Shown: piece by piece, positions 1-8,766 of the stretch
Position numbering within the stretch: the first letter of the stretch is position 1
Layout of the letters: each line of letters opens with the position of its first letter
Source: Deltaproteobacteria bacterium
GTDB lineage: Bacteria; Desulfobacterota; Desulfuromonadia; Geobacterales; Geobacteraceae
Assembly: GCA_009668975.1 (NCBI GenBank)
Contig: SBEG01000004.1
Location: forward strand, 62,001 to 126,000
Length of the DNA: 64,000 bases
Direction of reading: 5' to 3'
Notes under the pieces: generated by a model
Databases searched by the model: none
Told to the model about the DNA's origin: nothing
What the model saw: the letters and a program-made list of their open reading frames with translations, nothing else
Made by a program: the position numbers and the translations under genes

Positions 1-335
1 CGAGCGCCAGGACTAAGCGTACCCAGTGAGTATGCACCTGATGAACAATCACCTTTCCACCCTTTCAAAAGCCGTTTTACATTTAATATTGCTGATACAT
101 AGCACCTTCATCATAGTATTGTCAACGACGAAAGACCTTCTCAGCCCACTGTTACAAGCCTCTCAGAGCAAATGCATTTCCCGCGGAAATTTATCTGTGT
201 CGGGGTCTCTTCACAAGATTAAAACAAGCAGCACCAATTACTCGTTCCGGGGTTGTTGAATTCTCTTACGACAAATGGGTACAGCGGAGATGCACGCTGT
301 CACAACGCCAGTTAAAAAAGTGATTTTGCGCACCG
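1..335. other. Left edge, no gene seen
   Basis: AT-richer stretch before the end of the suhB-like gene. The only open frame of any size, 77 codons on the plus strand from about position 26, has no ribosome binding site and a low-complexity composition, so I do not call it. No terminator or repeat was recognised. Confidence 0.5.
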
Positions 336-1148
336 TCACGGGACGAATGATTCGACATGGAGTGGGGATTTTTTGCCGGGGGAGAGAATTTGGAGCATTT
401 CCTGATGAATACGTCCGTTGCTTGCCAGAATCCGGTGATCCCTTATGAAATAGGGCTCACCGGCATGGTTTGTCACGGTCCCACCCGCCTCTTCAACCAT
501 AAGCTTGCCGGCCGCGACATCCCAGGGATTCAATTTGCACTCCCAGAAACCGTCCAACCTTCCGGCTGCAACATAGGCAAGATCAAGGGCCGCGGCGCCT
601 GCCCTTCTGACGCCTCGGGCAGCTAGCTGGAATTGGAAGAAATTGTCGAAATTATTTTCGTTGGACTGCGCCCTGTCATAGGGAAATCCAGTTGCCAGCA
701 GACAGTTTTCCAGAGGCTGTCGTGAAGAAACCGTGATCTTTTCGCCATTCAACCAGGCTCCTTGGCCACGGACACAGGTAAACAGCTCATCCATCATCGG
801 CTGATACACTACCCCCAGCTGGATCACGCCGGAAACTTCAAGCGCGATGGAAACCGCAAACCAGGGGAAGCCGTGGGCATAATTTGTCGTACCATCCAGG
901 GGATCGATGATCCAGCGCAGCGAAGAACCGGTATCCAAAGCGCCGCTTTCTTCGGCAAGCACATCGCAGCCGGGACATGCGACACGGAGTTGCAGGACGA
1001 TGAGATCCTCGGAAATCCGGTCAACCTCGGTTACGAGATTATTCTCGCCTTTGAAGTCCACGGAGTATTCACCCCAAAGTCTTTCCCGCTGAATCTGTCC
1101 GGCCGCCCGTGCCGCCTGCACCGCACTTGCAAGATAATCAGTCTTCAT
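336..1148 (-). CDS. suhB: Inositol monophosphatase family protein (SuhB-like)
   Basis: 270 aa, the usual length of the Mg-dependent inositol-1-monophosphatase family, which hydrolyses myo-inositol phosphates and related sugar phosphates in the cytoplasm. Visible metal-binding motifs are an Ala-Glu-Glu-Ser at residues 66-69, DPLDGTTNY at 82-90, and Trp209-Asp210 in the second signature (WDVAAG). All catalytic positions look intact. The gene starts 10 bp after the stop of the ferritin-like gene, so the two are probably co-transcribed. There is no strong Shine-Dalgarno, which fits coupling. SuhB homologues can also act in rRNA transcription antitermination; the sequence does not show which role applies here. 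Confidence 0.9.
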   Translation of the reverse strand: MKTDYLASAVQAARAAGQIQRERLWGEYSVDFKGENNLVTEVDRISEDLIVLQLRVACPGCDVLAEESGALDTGSSLRWIIDPLDGTTNYAHGFPWFAVSIALEVSGVIQLGVVYQPMMDELFTCVRGQGAWLNGEKITVSSRQPLENCLLATGFPYDRAQSNENNFDNFFQFQLAARGVRRAGAAALDLAYVAAGRLDGFWECKLNPWDVAAGKLMVEEAGGTVTNHAGEPYFIRDHRILASNGRIHQEMLQILSPGKKSPLHVESFVP

Positions 1149-1157
1149 ACCGAATTA

Positions 1158-1646
1158 CTACAAGCTTCGGAGATTGCTGAACTCTGCCCACGCGAGAAAA
1201 TATTCAGGCTTCAAGACGTAATCGTAAAGGTTTTCGACGATGTTATAGTGTTCTTTCTCCTGGGCAAGAATCGTGCTCAGCACCTTTTTCAAGCTCTCTT
1301 CCTTGACAGTACCCAGAACATTCTCATAGAACTTGACACTCTCCGCCTCAACGACCAGGGCATGATGGTAACTGTCCAGGCTTTTCTTCAGATGCGAAGC
1401 CGGGTCCGCATCGCCGTAAAACTCGCCAAACACCTTCTGTGCGGCTTCGAGCGCCGGCGAATCGGTAAGCACCCCGCCATTAGACTCTTTTTTCAAGGAC
1501 TGTACAGCCTCATAGTGTTTTTGTTCATCAGCAGCCAAAAGTGTGAAAATGTTCTTTACTCCAGGATGCGATGTTTCCGCAGCAAGTTTTTCGTAATACG
1601 CTTTCACCTCTTGTTCCTTTTCCATCGCAATTTCAAATACGTCCAT
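1158..1646 (-). CDS. Ferritin-like / rubrerythrin-type di-iron protein
   Basis: 162 aa, almost entirely helical, with the ferritin-like di-iron pattern: Glu-x-x-His at residues 41-44 (DEQKH) and a second Glu-x-x-His near residue 127 (EKEHY), plus upstream Glu ligands in the first helix. It lacks the C-terminal rubredoxin Cys4 domain of classical rubrerythrin, so it is an erythrin-like protein. The family reduces peroxides or stores iron in anaerobes. A good GGAGG lies 6-7 bp before the ATG. It is followed by suhB with a 9-bp gap. The 292 bp upstream hold no gene; I saw no convincing PerR or Fur site there. Confidence 0.85.
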   Translation of the reverse strand: MDVFEIAMEKEQEVKAYYEKLAAETSHPGVKNIFTLLAADEQKHYEAVQSLKKESNGGVLTDSPALEAAQKVFGEFYGDADPASHLKKSLDSYHHALVVEAESVKFYENVLGTVKEESLKKVLSTILAQEKEHYNIVENLYDYVLKPEYFLAWAEFSNLRSL

Positions 1647-1938
1647 AACAGACCTCCGGAAAGATGATGTGACGAAATTAATTAAACCGGTTTCTCTCTC
1701 AATTCAGGGTTTGGCTCAAGAAACACCATGCTTTGGCCCCTCTGAAAATAAAGATCCACCGCAAGATTTATCTATACTATCAGAAGTATATTGCCTTGCA
1801 AGAAGGTTGCTTAAGGGTACAACATGTGGGGGAAAGTCGCCAGTACAATTTCTTGTTACCAGCGAAAGTATTACTACCTAATAGGCAAAATATTGGTATA
1901 GAGGGATTGATGCGATGTTACCAAAGGAGACCGCCACT

Positions 1939-2718
1939 TCAGGATGATGGAAAGAAGAGTGTAAAACAGGCGCCTGTCCCTTCAGCACTTTCTACCTGAA
2001 TACTGCCATGGAGGCGCTCCATATTATTCCAGGTTACATACAAGCCAAGTCCGGTTCCAACCCCCGGTTCTTTAGTCGTATAAAAAGGAGTGAAAATCTT
2101 CTCAAGGGCCTCCTTTGGAATGCCGGGACCGGTATCTCTGATCTGAACGCGAATCCGCAGATCTTCAGTAAGTGATGAACCAATCGTTAGACAGCCGCAG
2201 GAACCCATGGCCTGGAGCGCATTGACAATGAGATTGAGAAAAACCTGCTTCAGCAAATCCTGGCTGGCTTTTGCCAGCGGGAGGTGGGGATCGAGCTCTT
2301 CCGAGACGGTGATCGAACGTTTCTGAATTTCGTATTTCAGAAAAGTCAGGACTTCCTGCAGGATGAAATTAATATCAGACTCACCCTCCGCACCATCGTC
2401 TTCCCGGGAGAAGGAAAGTATCCCGCGCGCAAGCCGGGAAAGACGCTGAACCTCCTGATGAATCCGTTCAACCATCTCGATTACGGATTCCGGCAAATCC
2501 GGCTCGCAGAGAACCATCTGTGAAGCAGCTGCTATCACGGAAAGCGGTGTATTGATTTCATGAATGATACCCGCGGAAAGACGGCCTAAGTCGGCCATTT
2601 TCTCATTACTTGCCAAGCGCTTCAGTAGCTCGTCTTCTGCCTGACCATCCCGCGGCATATGTTCGGCAAATGATTTGTCCATGGCAATTCCGCTGGAAAA
2701 GGAGAGAGTTGGTGACAT
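1939..2718 (-). CDS. Soluble sensor histidine kinase next to amtB
   Basis: 259 aa. There is no transmembrane segment and only about 40 residues precede the dimerisation helix, so it has no recognisable sensor domain of its own. The H-box contains His53 in a His-Glu-Ile-Asn-x-Pro context (HisKA). The HATPase_c domain has an N box (NLIVNALQAM), G1 (DTGPGIP), F box (FTPFYTTK) and G2 (GTGLGL). It is the last gene of the glnK-porin-amtB series, separated from amtB by a strong hairpin. The location suggests a nitrogen-related role, perhaps with GlnK as its sensor, but that is inference. No response regulator is adjacent. The start is uncertain: the ATG at 2718 lacks a Shine-Dalgarno, and the in-frame ATG at 2682 is a possible alternative. 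Confidence 0.82.
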   Translation of the reverse strand: MSPTLSFSSGIAMDKSFAEHMPRDGQAEDELLKRLASNEKMADLGRLSAGIIHEINTPLSVIAAASQMVLCEPDLPESVIEMVERIHQEVQRLSRLARGILSFSREDDGAEGESDINFILQEVLTFLKYEIQKRSITVSEELDPHLPLAKASQDLLKQVFLNLIVNALQAMGSCGCLTIGSSLTEDLRIRVQIRDTGPGIPKEALEKIFTPFYTTKEPGVGTGLGLYVTWNNMERLHGSIQVESAEGTGACFTLFFPSS

Positions 2719-2727
2719 GGTCTGCGT

Positions 2728-2759
2728 CTGGAAAGCCGTCCATAAGGACGGCTTTCCAG
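2728..2759 (-). terminator. Perfect 14-bp hairpin between amtB and the kinase gene
   Basis: Arms CTGGAAAGCCGTCC and its exact complement flank a 4-nt ATAA loop. No T-tract follows on the minus strand, so it may be a Rho-assisted terminator, an mRNA-stabilising 3' hairpin for amtB, or a processing site that sets the expression ratio of amtB and the kinase. Confidence 0.6.
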
Positions 2760-2807
2760 CTTTGTGCAGTCATACTGTCCCGTTACCGGTAACAGTGGGA
2801 ATTGAAA

Positions 2808-4106
2808 TCAGAACAAGTTGTAGCCTGACTCGGAATGCTGAGTCTGATCAAGTCCAATAATTTCATCTTCTTTATCAACCCTGAGGCCAATAGTTTTGTC
2901 TATGACGAAAGCGATTATGCAGGTCACCACGAATGCATACGCTCCGGCAGCTGCGACGGCGATGATCTGAGATACGAACTGCGCGGTATTGCCCGCAATT
3001 AGCCCGGTTGCACCGACAGTTGCAAAGGCGCCGGTTGCAATTGCTCCGAAAGCGCCACCAACACCATGGATGCCGAAGGCGTCAAGGGAATCGTCATACT
3101 TGAGCTTCGCTTTCATCATGACCGCCAAATAACAGACAACGCCTGCGCCAACACCGATTACCAGTGCCCAGCCAGGGGTAACAAAGCCGGCAGCAGGAGT
3201 AATGGCAACCAGACCTGCAACAACACCCGAGGCGAAACCGAGAGCACTGGGCTTGCCAGCGTGAATCCATTCGGCAAGCATCCAGGCAAGACCGGCCGCT
3301 GCCGGAGCTACAGTCGTCGTGGTGAAGGCCAGCGCGGCCGTTCCATTGGCAGCCAGGGCACTACCGGCATTGAATCCGTACCAGCCGAACCAGAGGAGAC
3401 CGGTACCGAGAAGCGTCAGCGGGAGTGAATGGGGAGCCATCCGCTCCGTGGGAAAGCCGTGACGCTTGCCAAGAAACATGATCAATGCCAAAGCGGAAAT
3501 ACCGGAAGAGAGATGGACAACCGTACCACCGGCGAAATCAAGTGCTGCCGGGGTGAGTTTTGCAAGCCAGCCGCCGCCCCAGACCCAGTGGGCAATCGGG
3601 TCATAGACCAGAGTGGTCCAGACCAGGGCGAAGACGCAGTAGGCTGAAAACTTGATGCGTTCGGCAACGGCGCCGGAAATGAGTGCGATGGTAATGATGG
3701 CAAACATGCCCTGGAACATGGCGAATATATATTCCGGAATGGTCCCGGACAGGCTGTCAATGGTGATACCGCTGAACATCATTTTGTTCAGACCACCGAA
3801 GAACCCACCGGCCTGATCATCGCCAAATCCGATTGTGTAGCCGATAACCAGCCACTGAACGGCAACCAGTCCCATGGCAACAAAGGAATGCATCATGGTT
3901 GACAGGACGTTTTTTGCTCTGACCATACCGCCGTAAAACAGGGCAAGACCAGGCAGCATCAGGAGAACCAGAGCCGACGAAATCAGCAGCCAGGCGGTAT
4001 TGCCGGTGTCTAAAGTCGGGGCCGCATCTTCAGCAAGTGCGAGAAGAGGAGTCATGAGAGCCAGGGAACCGGCCATGACCGCGGTTTTTAATGCTTTTAC
4101 CTTCAT
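2808..4106 (-). CDS. amtB: Ammonium transporter
   Basis: 432 aa Amt/Rh family channel of the inner membrane, conducting NH4+/NH3 and gated by GlnK. It begins with a cleavable signal peptide (Lys-rich start, hydrophobic core, Ala-Glu-Asp junction near residue 24), as usual for AmtB, followed by about 11 membrane segments. The twin pore histidines are present in the GTVVHLSSG and GIHGVGG contexts. I chose the ATG at 4106 because GGAGGT lies a few bases upstream; an in-frame ATG eight codons earlier has no such site and would spoil the signal peptide. It lies in a minus-strand series after glnK and a TorF-like porin, whereas glnK and amtB are usually directly adjacent. Confidence 0.96.
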   Translation of the reverse strand: MKVKALKTAVMAGSLALMTPLLALAEDAAPTLDTGNTAWLLISSALVLLMLPGLALFYGGMVRAKNVLSTMMHSFVAMGLVAVQWLVIGYTIGFGDDQAGGFFGGLNKMMFSGITIDSLSGTIPEYIFAMFQGMFAIITIALISGAVAERIKFSAYCVFALVWTTLVYDPIAHWVWGGGWLAKLTPAALDFAGGTVVHLSSGISALALIMFLGKRHGFPTERMAPHSLPLTLLGTGLLWFGWYGFNAGSALAANGTAALAFTTTTVAPAAAGLAWMLAEWIHAGKPSALGFASGVVAGLVAITPAAGFVTPGWALVIGVGAGVVCYLAVMMKAKLKYDDSLDAFGIHGVGGAFGAIATGAFATVGATGLIAGNTAQFVSQIIAVAAAGAYAFVVTCIIAFVIDKTIGLRVDKEDEIIGLDQTQHSESGYNLF

Positions 4107-4178
4107 AATTACCTCCATTTGATTTCTCACGAGTATCTTTTTTTCGAAACAGATTTGAGAATGCGCTCGACAGTTGTA

Positions 4179-4922
4179 TTAGAAAATGAATGCAGCCTTG
4201 ATCCCGTAGAGGCTTTCGTCACTGATGCCTGCATCGCGAGCCTTATCGCTCATTGCGTTTGAGTAGGTATACGAGGCGGAAAGCTTGAAATTGTCAGTAA
4301 TGGTGTAATCCAAGCCGGTGCTCAGTTCATAGTTATTCCAGTTACTGAATGCCTCACTAACCGAATAGTTCCGCTGATTGTAGCTGATCAGCGCGCCAAG
4401 GTTCAGCCCGAGTCCCTTCATCAGTTCAAAGGTGTGTCCCGCTGACAGAGAATAGAAAAGACCGGTTTCCGTCGACTGATCCCAATCATAGAAGATCGAA
4501 AGTGTCGGCGAGAGGAGGGTATTCACGGTAGTTTTCAGGTAGATTTCATTGGTATCCTGGACACTCTCGAGAGAATAGAAGGTATTACCAACATTAAAGG
4601 TCAACAGCTCAATCGGGGTAAAATTGTAATTCAAGGTAATATCGGTCTCGCTGATATCACCGGATTCATAGGCACTGCCGAGAACCGTTCCATCGTGAGT
4701 AAGCAGGTTGCTCCAGTAGCTCAAAGTTAAGCCCTTGTAGGTAAGATCGGCACCGAACTGAGAAACCCACTTGTTATCGCTGAGGTCAACACCCCTGAAG
4801 AGATACTTGTTGTACATACCGGCGTAGACATCCCCCGAAACAACTACCTCTGCCTTTGCGGTTGGGACCATTGCAGCCATACACAGAGCACACACAACAA
4901 AAAACATTCCGAACTTTTTCAT
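4179..4922 (-). CDS. TorF-family putative outer-membrane porin
   Basis: 247 aa. An N-terminal signal peptide (Lys-Lys, hydrophobic core, cleavage after Ala-Lys-Ala near residue 24) is followed by alternating amphipathic beta-strands rich in Tyr and Asn. The protein ends in an aromatic Phe, typical of a beta-barrel recognised by the BAM complex. The start of the mature part (GDVYAGMYNKYLFRGVDLSD) matches the conserved opening of the family named for TorF. Substrate unknown. Its place between glnK and amtB suggests an outer-membrane entry route for ammonium or another nitrogen source, but this is inferred only from position. A GGAG-type ribosome site precedes the ATG. Confidence 0.8.
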   Translation of the reverse strand: MKKFGMFFVVCALCMAAMVPTAKAEVVVSGDVYAGMYNKYLFRGVDLSDNKWVSQFGADLTYKGLTLSYWSNLLTHDGTVLGSAYESGDISETDITLNYNFTPIELLTFNVGNTFYSLESVQDTNEIYLKTTVNTLLSPTLSIFYDWDQSTETGLFYSLSAGHTFELMKGLGLNLGALISYNQRNYSVSEAFSNWNNYELSTGLDYTITDNFKLSASYTYSNAMSDKARDAGISDESLYGIKAAFIF

Positions 4923-4957
4923 GAGTAATTCTCCTTTTCAATTCATCAAATAGTAAA

Positions 4958-5368
<411 letters not shown>

Positions 5369-5501
5369 CTAACGAAATTCTCAGCCTTGAAACCTCCAGC
5401 GACCTTCCTGACCACTACGGGAAAATCGACCCAGCCACACTACCCTTTTTCCCCCTTTCAGAAAAATACCGGAAAAAATCTCCCCAAGGTTGCCGTGTTT
5501 G

Positions 5502-5590
5502 GTTCTTACTGGTCAAGGCAGACTTACAACATTGTGCAATGTGTCTTTCATATTTATCCATATAGTTGCATTGGATGTGCCAGTAAGAAC
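5502..5590. repeat. Widely spaced 11-bp inverted repeat in the glnK control region
   Basis: GTTCTTACTGG at 5502-5512 is repeated exactly in inverse orientation (CCAGTAAGAAC) at 5580-5590, 67 bp away. The right arm overlaps the -24 box of the candidate sigma-54 promoter. Between the arms lies a 12-nt near-palindrome around ATTGTGCAAT at 5531-5540. The arrangement suggests protein binding sites rather than an RNA hairpin, since one arm is upstream of the predicted transcription start. Confidence 0.6.
5567..5582 (-). promoter_or_regulatory. Candidate sigma-54 promoter for glnK
   Basis: On the minus strand TGGCACATCCAATGCA carries a perfect TGGCAC -24 box and an invariant GC at the correct spacing for the -12 box. 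It fits the sigma-54 consensus except at the second-to-last positions of the -12 element (ATGCA for TTGCA). Sigma-54 control of glnK/amtB is common. The predicted start near 5555 leaves a leader of about 255 nt. Confidence 0.7.
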
Positions 5591-5763
5591 AATGTTTTTT
5601 TTCTTAATAATTTTATACTGTTGCAACGTCAGACCAATTTCCGACTCACTTTTCCACCTGCCCCCCGGGCCACTCTGCCCGTAAATTAGGCAGTAATCGC
5701 TACATTCTCAGACAGATATTGATTGCTCACTCCGAAATAAATCTTTAGCTGCAACCATTATTT

Positions 5764-6948
5764 TCAGTACCCGGCCAAGCCGGCAACACGACCCTGAGCG
5801 GTTATACCTGACATCCGCTTGCTAACTTGATACAGGCGTCGCAATTCCCGATCTTTCAGAGGGCGCCTGACTTGCTGTGATTTCTCGCGAACACTTTCCA
5901 TCAAGCGTGCAGCCTCTTCCCGCGACAGGGCGATTCCCAACTCTTTGAAACGAGCCAGGACGCTGCTGGTTCCGGAATGCTTGCCAAGAACAAGGTACCT
6001 GCTCAAGCCGACATCGGCCGGATCAAACCCTTCATAATTACGCGGGTTTTTGATAACGCCATCGGCATGAACTCCGGACTCGTGGGAAAACACCTTCTTC
6101 CCGACAACCGGCTTCCAATCCGGCACCGGACGCCCGGATGCCGTTCCTACAAAACGGGAAATTTCATGAAAACGGTGCGTTTCCAAACCAGGATCGATCC
6201 CGCAGGCTAATTTAAGCCCCATGACCACTTCTTCCAGCGCGGCATTTCCCGCTCTCTCGCCAAGGCCGTTCACCGTCGTATTGACAAAGCGGGCGCCGGC
6301 CCGAATCCCGGCAATGGCGTTCGCCGTGGCCATGCCCAGATCGTTGTGCGTATGCACTTCAATGGGCAAACCGGGAACCGCTTCTCTCAAAACCCGGATC
6401 TTCTCGTACATGAGAAAGGGATCAAGAATTCCCAGGGTATCGCAGAAGCGGAAGCGGTCACCTCCGAGCTGCTGGGCAATACCCATCAACTCAACAAGGA
6501 AAGAGGTATCTGCCCGGCTGGAGTCCTCACCGCCAACAGAAACATATAAACCCTGGTCTTTTGCAAAGGAAACTGCTATCCGCAACTGCTCAATGACCCA
6601 GTCACGGCTCTTGCGCAGTTTGTTGGCTATCATCATATCGGAGACGGAAAGTGAAATATCGACCGCGTTGACACCACAGGCGATGCTCGCACGAATGTCG
6701 CCGATCAAGGCGCGATTCCAGGTTATCAAGCGCGCATTCAGATTCATATCCACCAAAGCCCGGATGGAATCCTGTTCTTTTTTCCCCATCGCCGGAATTC
6801 CGCACTCCAGTTCATGGACGCCAATATCGTCAAGCATCCGGGCGATAGCCATTTTTTCCCGAAGGCCAAAGACTACCCCTGCTGTCTGCTCCCCATCACG
6901 CAGCGTCGTATCATCGATAATGACGGCGTTTTCCGGTACTGTAGTCAT
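5764..6948 (-). CDS. nifV: Homocitrate synthase
   Basis: 394 aa enzyme of the DRE-TIM metallolyase family that condenses acetyl-CoA and 2-oxoglutarate to homocitrate, the organic ligand of the nitrogenase FeMo cofactor. The N-terminal DTTLRDGEQTAG signature and the HTHNDLGMA metal/substrate motif are intact. An isopropylmalate synthase-type extra regulatory domain is absent, as in NifV. The ATG at 6948 was chosen for the AGGAGG 7 bp upstream; an in-frame start 14 codons earlier would lie inside the leader hairpin region. No other nif structural gene is in the window, but glnK and amtB follow. The leader carries a sigma-54 promoter and an attenuator-like terminator. A lysine-pathway homocitrate synthase is the main alternative, less likely in this context. 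Confidence 0.88.
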   Translation of the reverse strand: MTTVPENAVIIDDTTLRDGEQTAGVVFGLREKMAIARMLDDIGVHELECGIPAMGKKEQDSIRALVDMNLNARLITWNRALIGDIRASIACGVNAVDISLSVSDMMIANKLRKSRDWVIEQLRIAVSFAKDQGLYVSVGGEDSSRADTSFLVELMGIAQQLGGDRFRFCDTLGILDPFLMYEKIRVLREAVPGLPIEVHTHNDLGMATANAIAGIRAGARFVNTTVNGLGERAGNAALEEVVMGLKLACGIDPGLETHRFHEISRFVGTASGRPVPDWKPVVGKKVFSHESGVHADGVIKNPRNYEGFDPADVGLSRYLVLGKHSGTSSVLARFKELGIALSREEAARLMESVREKSQQVRRPLKDRELRRLYQVSKRMSGITAQGRVAGLAGY

Positions 6949-6962
6949 GGAAAAACCTCCTG

Positions 6963-7000
6963 AAAAAAGAAAAGGCCACGGAGAATTCATCTCCGAGGCC
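6963..7000 (-). terminator. Intrinsic terminator inside the nifV leader (attenuator)
   Basis: Read on the minus strand, GGCC-T-CGGAGA, loop TGAAT, TCTCCG-T-GGCC forms a stem of ten pairs with one mismatch. It is followed at once by TTTTCTTTTTT and then the nifV Shine-Dalgarno. The structure lies between the candidate promoter and the start codon, so by default it should stop transcription before nifV. Confidence 0.8.
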
Positions 7001-7010
7001 CCATTGCCTC
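6995..7010 (-). promoter_or_regulatory. Antiterminator hairpin with ANTAR-type hexaloop
   Basis: GAGGCAATGGGGCCTC folds as a 5-bp stem (GAGGC/GCCTC) with the six-base loop AAUGGG. It has A at loop position 1 and G at position 4, the pattern described for RNA targets of ANTAR-domain proteins. Its 3' arm shares six bases with the 5' arm of the terminator, so the two structures exclude each other. A second hexaloop hairpin upstream, expected in a full ANTAR site, was not clearly seen; only a weak CTTG/CAAG stem is present. Confidence 0.6.
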
Positions 7011-7043
7011 ATCCTTGATTACGCTAGTTACAAGTCAGACTAC

Positions 7044-7059
7044 AGCACAAGCCATGCCA
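7044..7059 (-). promoter_or_regulatory. Candidate sigma-54 promoter for nifV
   Basis: On the minus strand TGGCATGGCTTGTGCT has the invariant GG and GC dinucleotides at the spacing expected for -24/-12 promoters, and matches the consensus at most other positions. The predicted start, near 7033, gives a leader of about 85 nt that contains the attenuator. The remaining ~290 bp upstream to the ccdA gene end show no gene. Confidence 0.65.
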
Positions 7060-7354
7060 ACAGAAATATCAACATAATTACGGAATGTTACAAAACTGCT
7101 CCTCATTTCAGACAGAGAAAATCCATATCGATGCACACAAAACAGGCAGCAATCTGCCTATTTCATGAGAGGAAGAATCGTAAGCGATCAAGGTGCCGAG
7201 CGAGGAAAATGGTATTGCCGAGAGGAAGGTCAGAAAGGGAATATCCTTGAGGATACCTACCAAACTCTATTCAGAAAGGTACGCAGGTGAGACTTGAGGA
7301 AAAAAACAGAACATTATCTGAAAAGAATCCGGACAATGCGGTACGTTCCCCTGA

Positions 7355-8086
7355 TCAGAAGCTGCCCTGGAACAGGATCGTAATATATTGGGATATGGCG
7401 GTAAGGGAATTGGTGAAAACCAGAATACCGACAATAATCAAGAAAATGCCGGTTACGAGCTCGAAAATTCTGATCATCCTTTTGAACCGGTTGAACAGAA
7501 CGAGAAATTTATGCAGCGCCAGAGACGAAATGAAAAATGGCGTGCCAAGTCCCAGTGAATAGCTGAAGAGCAGGATCATACCATGATGAACTTCTTCCTC
7601 GGTGGCGGCGATCATGAGGATTGACGCAAGGATGGGGCCGATACAGGGAGTCCAGCCGGCGGCAAAGGCAACACCCACCAAAAAGCTGCCTGCATATCCG
7701 GCTGGCTTCCGATGAATATGAATCCGCTTCTCTCCAAGGAGGACCCCCAGATTGATAAGCCCGGTAACATGAATGCCAAAGACGACAATCAACAAACCGC
7801 CGATTTTCCGAATAAAATCCATTTTTGCTTGGAGAAAACTGCCGATGTATGTTGCAGAAGCGCCGAGCGCCATAAAAACAAAGGTGAAGCCGGCAATGAA
7901 CAGCAGGGAATGAATAATGGTTTTCCTGCGCACCGCCCGGGAAGTGTGCTCCTCCTTCAGATCAGCGAAAGAAATTCCGGTAATATACGTTATATACGAG
8001 GGTATAAGCGGAAGAACGCAGGGCGAGAGAAAGGACAGAAGGCCAGCGGCGAACGCACCGATAATGCTTATGTTTGTGGATTCCAT
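7355..8086 (-). CDS. ccdA: Cytochrome c biogenesis / thiol-disulfide transport protein CcdA
   Basis: 243 aa with six predicted membrane helices. It carries the two conserved cysteines of the DsbD-beta/CcdA fold, in SFLSPCVLPLIPSY near residue 23 and GWTPCIGPILAS in the middle of the protein. CcdA passes reducing equivalents from cytoplasmic thioredoxin to extracytoplasmic thiol proteins used in haem attachment to cytochromes c. AAGGAG lies 8 bp before the ATG. It directly follows the tlpA/resA-type gene (23-bp gap), its likely partner. Such pairs are frequent in cytochrome-rich anaerobes. Confidence 0.92.
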   Translation of the reverse strand: MESTNISIIGAFAAGLLSFLSPCVLPLIPSYITYITGISFADLKEEHTSRAVRRKTIIHSLLFIAGFTFVFMALGASATYIGSFLQAKMDFIRKIGGLLIVVFGIHVTGLINLGVLLGEKRIHIHRKPAGYAGSFLVGVAFAAGWTPCIGPILASILMIAATEEEVHHGMILLFSYSLGLGTPFFISSLALHKFLVLFNRFKRMIRIFELVTGIFLIIVGILVFTNSLTAISQYITILFQGSF

Positions 8087-8109
8087 GCGACAGACTCCTT
8101 GACAGGCTG

Positions 8110-8631
8110 TTAGCGTTTCTGCAACTCCTCAAGATAGCTGATCACCGAGGGATCATCCCAGGCACGCGGTCCTACGATTTTTTTCCTGATGACACCTTGA
8201 GCATCAATGATAAAGGTTTCCGGGATCCCGGTGATCCCGTACAGCCTTCCCACCGTGCCGGCAGGATCGAGGAGTGTCGGGAGACGGTACCCGGATACCT
8301 GAAAAAAGGACTCCACGGCATTGCTGCCGCCTTCATCAATGGATATGGTCACCATCCGGAATGCTGTCCCGGCCATGCGCGCATTCAAGCGGGAAAGTGC
8401 CGGAACCTCTTCCTTGCACGGCGGACACCAGGTCGCCCAGAAATTCAGCAGCACAACATTCCCGCGCAAATCGGAAAGTTGTACGGTCTTGCCTGTTGCG
8501 TCTTTTACGGAAAAATCAGGGGCGACGCTCCCCGGCCGAGGCGCGGAGCTTTCTGTTGAGCAAGCTACAACCAAGGTAAAAAAAGAAGAAATCAGGATAA
8601 GGGCAAGTACGTGACTGAATGTTTTTCGCAT
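8110..8631 (-). CDS. TlpA/ResA-type thioredoxin-fold lipoprotein
   Basis: 173 aa. The signal sequence ends in a lipobox (LVVAC, Cys24), so the protein is probably anchored in a membrane facing the periplasm. The thioredoxin fold has WCPPC in the FWATWCPPCKEE context and a cis-proline loop (TGIPETFIID). The family reduces disulfides of apocytochrome c or other exported proteins, receiving electrons from CcdA, which is the next gene. Start chosen at 8631 with GGAGAA about 10 bp upstream. The specific client is not evident. Confidence 0.9.
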   Translation of the reverse strand: MRKTFSHVLALILISSFFTLVVACSTESSAPRPGSVAPDFSVKDATGKTVQLSDLRGNVVLLNFWATWCPPCKEEVPALSRLNARMAGTAFRMVTISIDEGGSNAVESFFQVSGYRLPTLLDPAGTVGRLYGITGIPETFIIDAQGVIRKKIVGPRAWDDPSVISYLEELQKR

Positions 8632-8766
8632 GAAAGAGTTTCTCCAGACCCGGAAGGAACATCTGCTCAGGAAAGAACCAGCGAAATATTCGAAGGAAAA
8701 CAGTGTGACCAGTATGACCTGGAATCGGGGTAACCGTGAAATCTGAAAGAAACCGGGAAAATCTCG

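Noticed and set aside
762..1667. 301-codon open frame on the plus strand
   Set aside because: Antisense to suhB and the ferritin-like gene, no recognisable domain.
5596..5760. NtrC-type activator site upstream of the glnK promoter
   Set aside because: No TGCACC-N5-GGTGCA match was found in this stretch.
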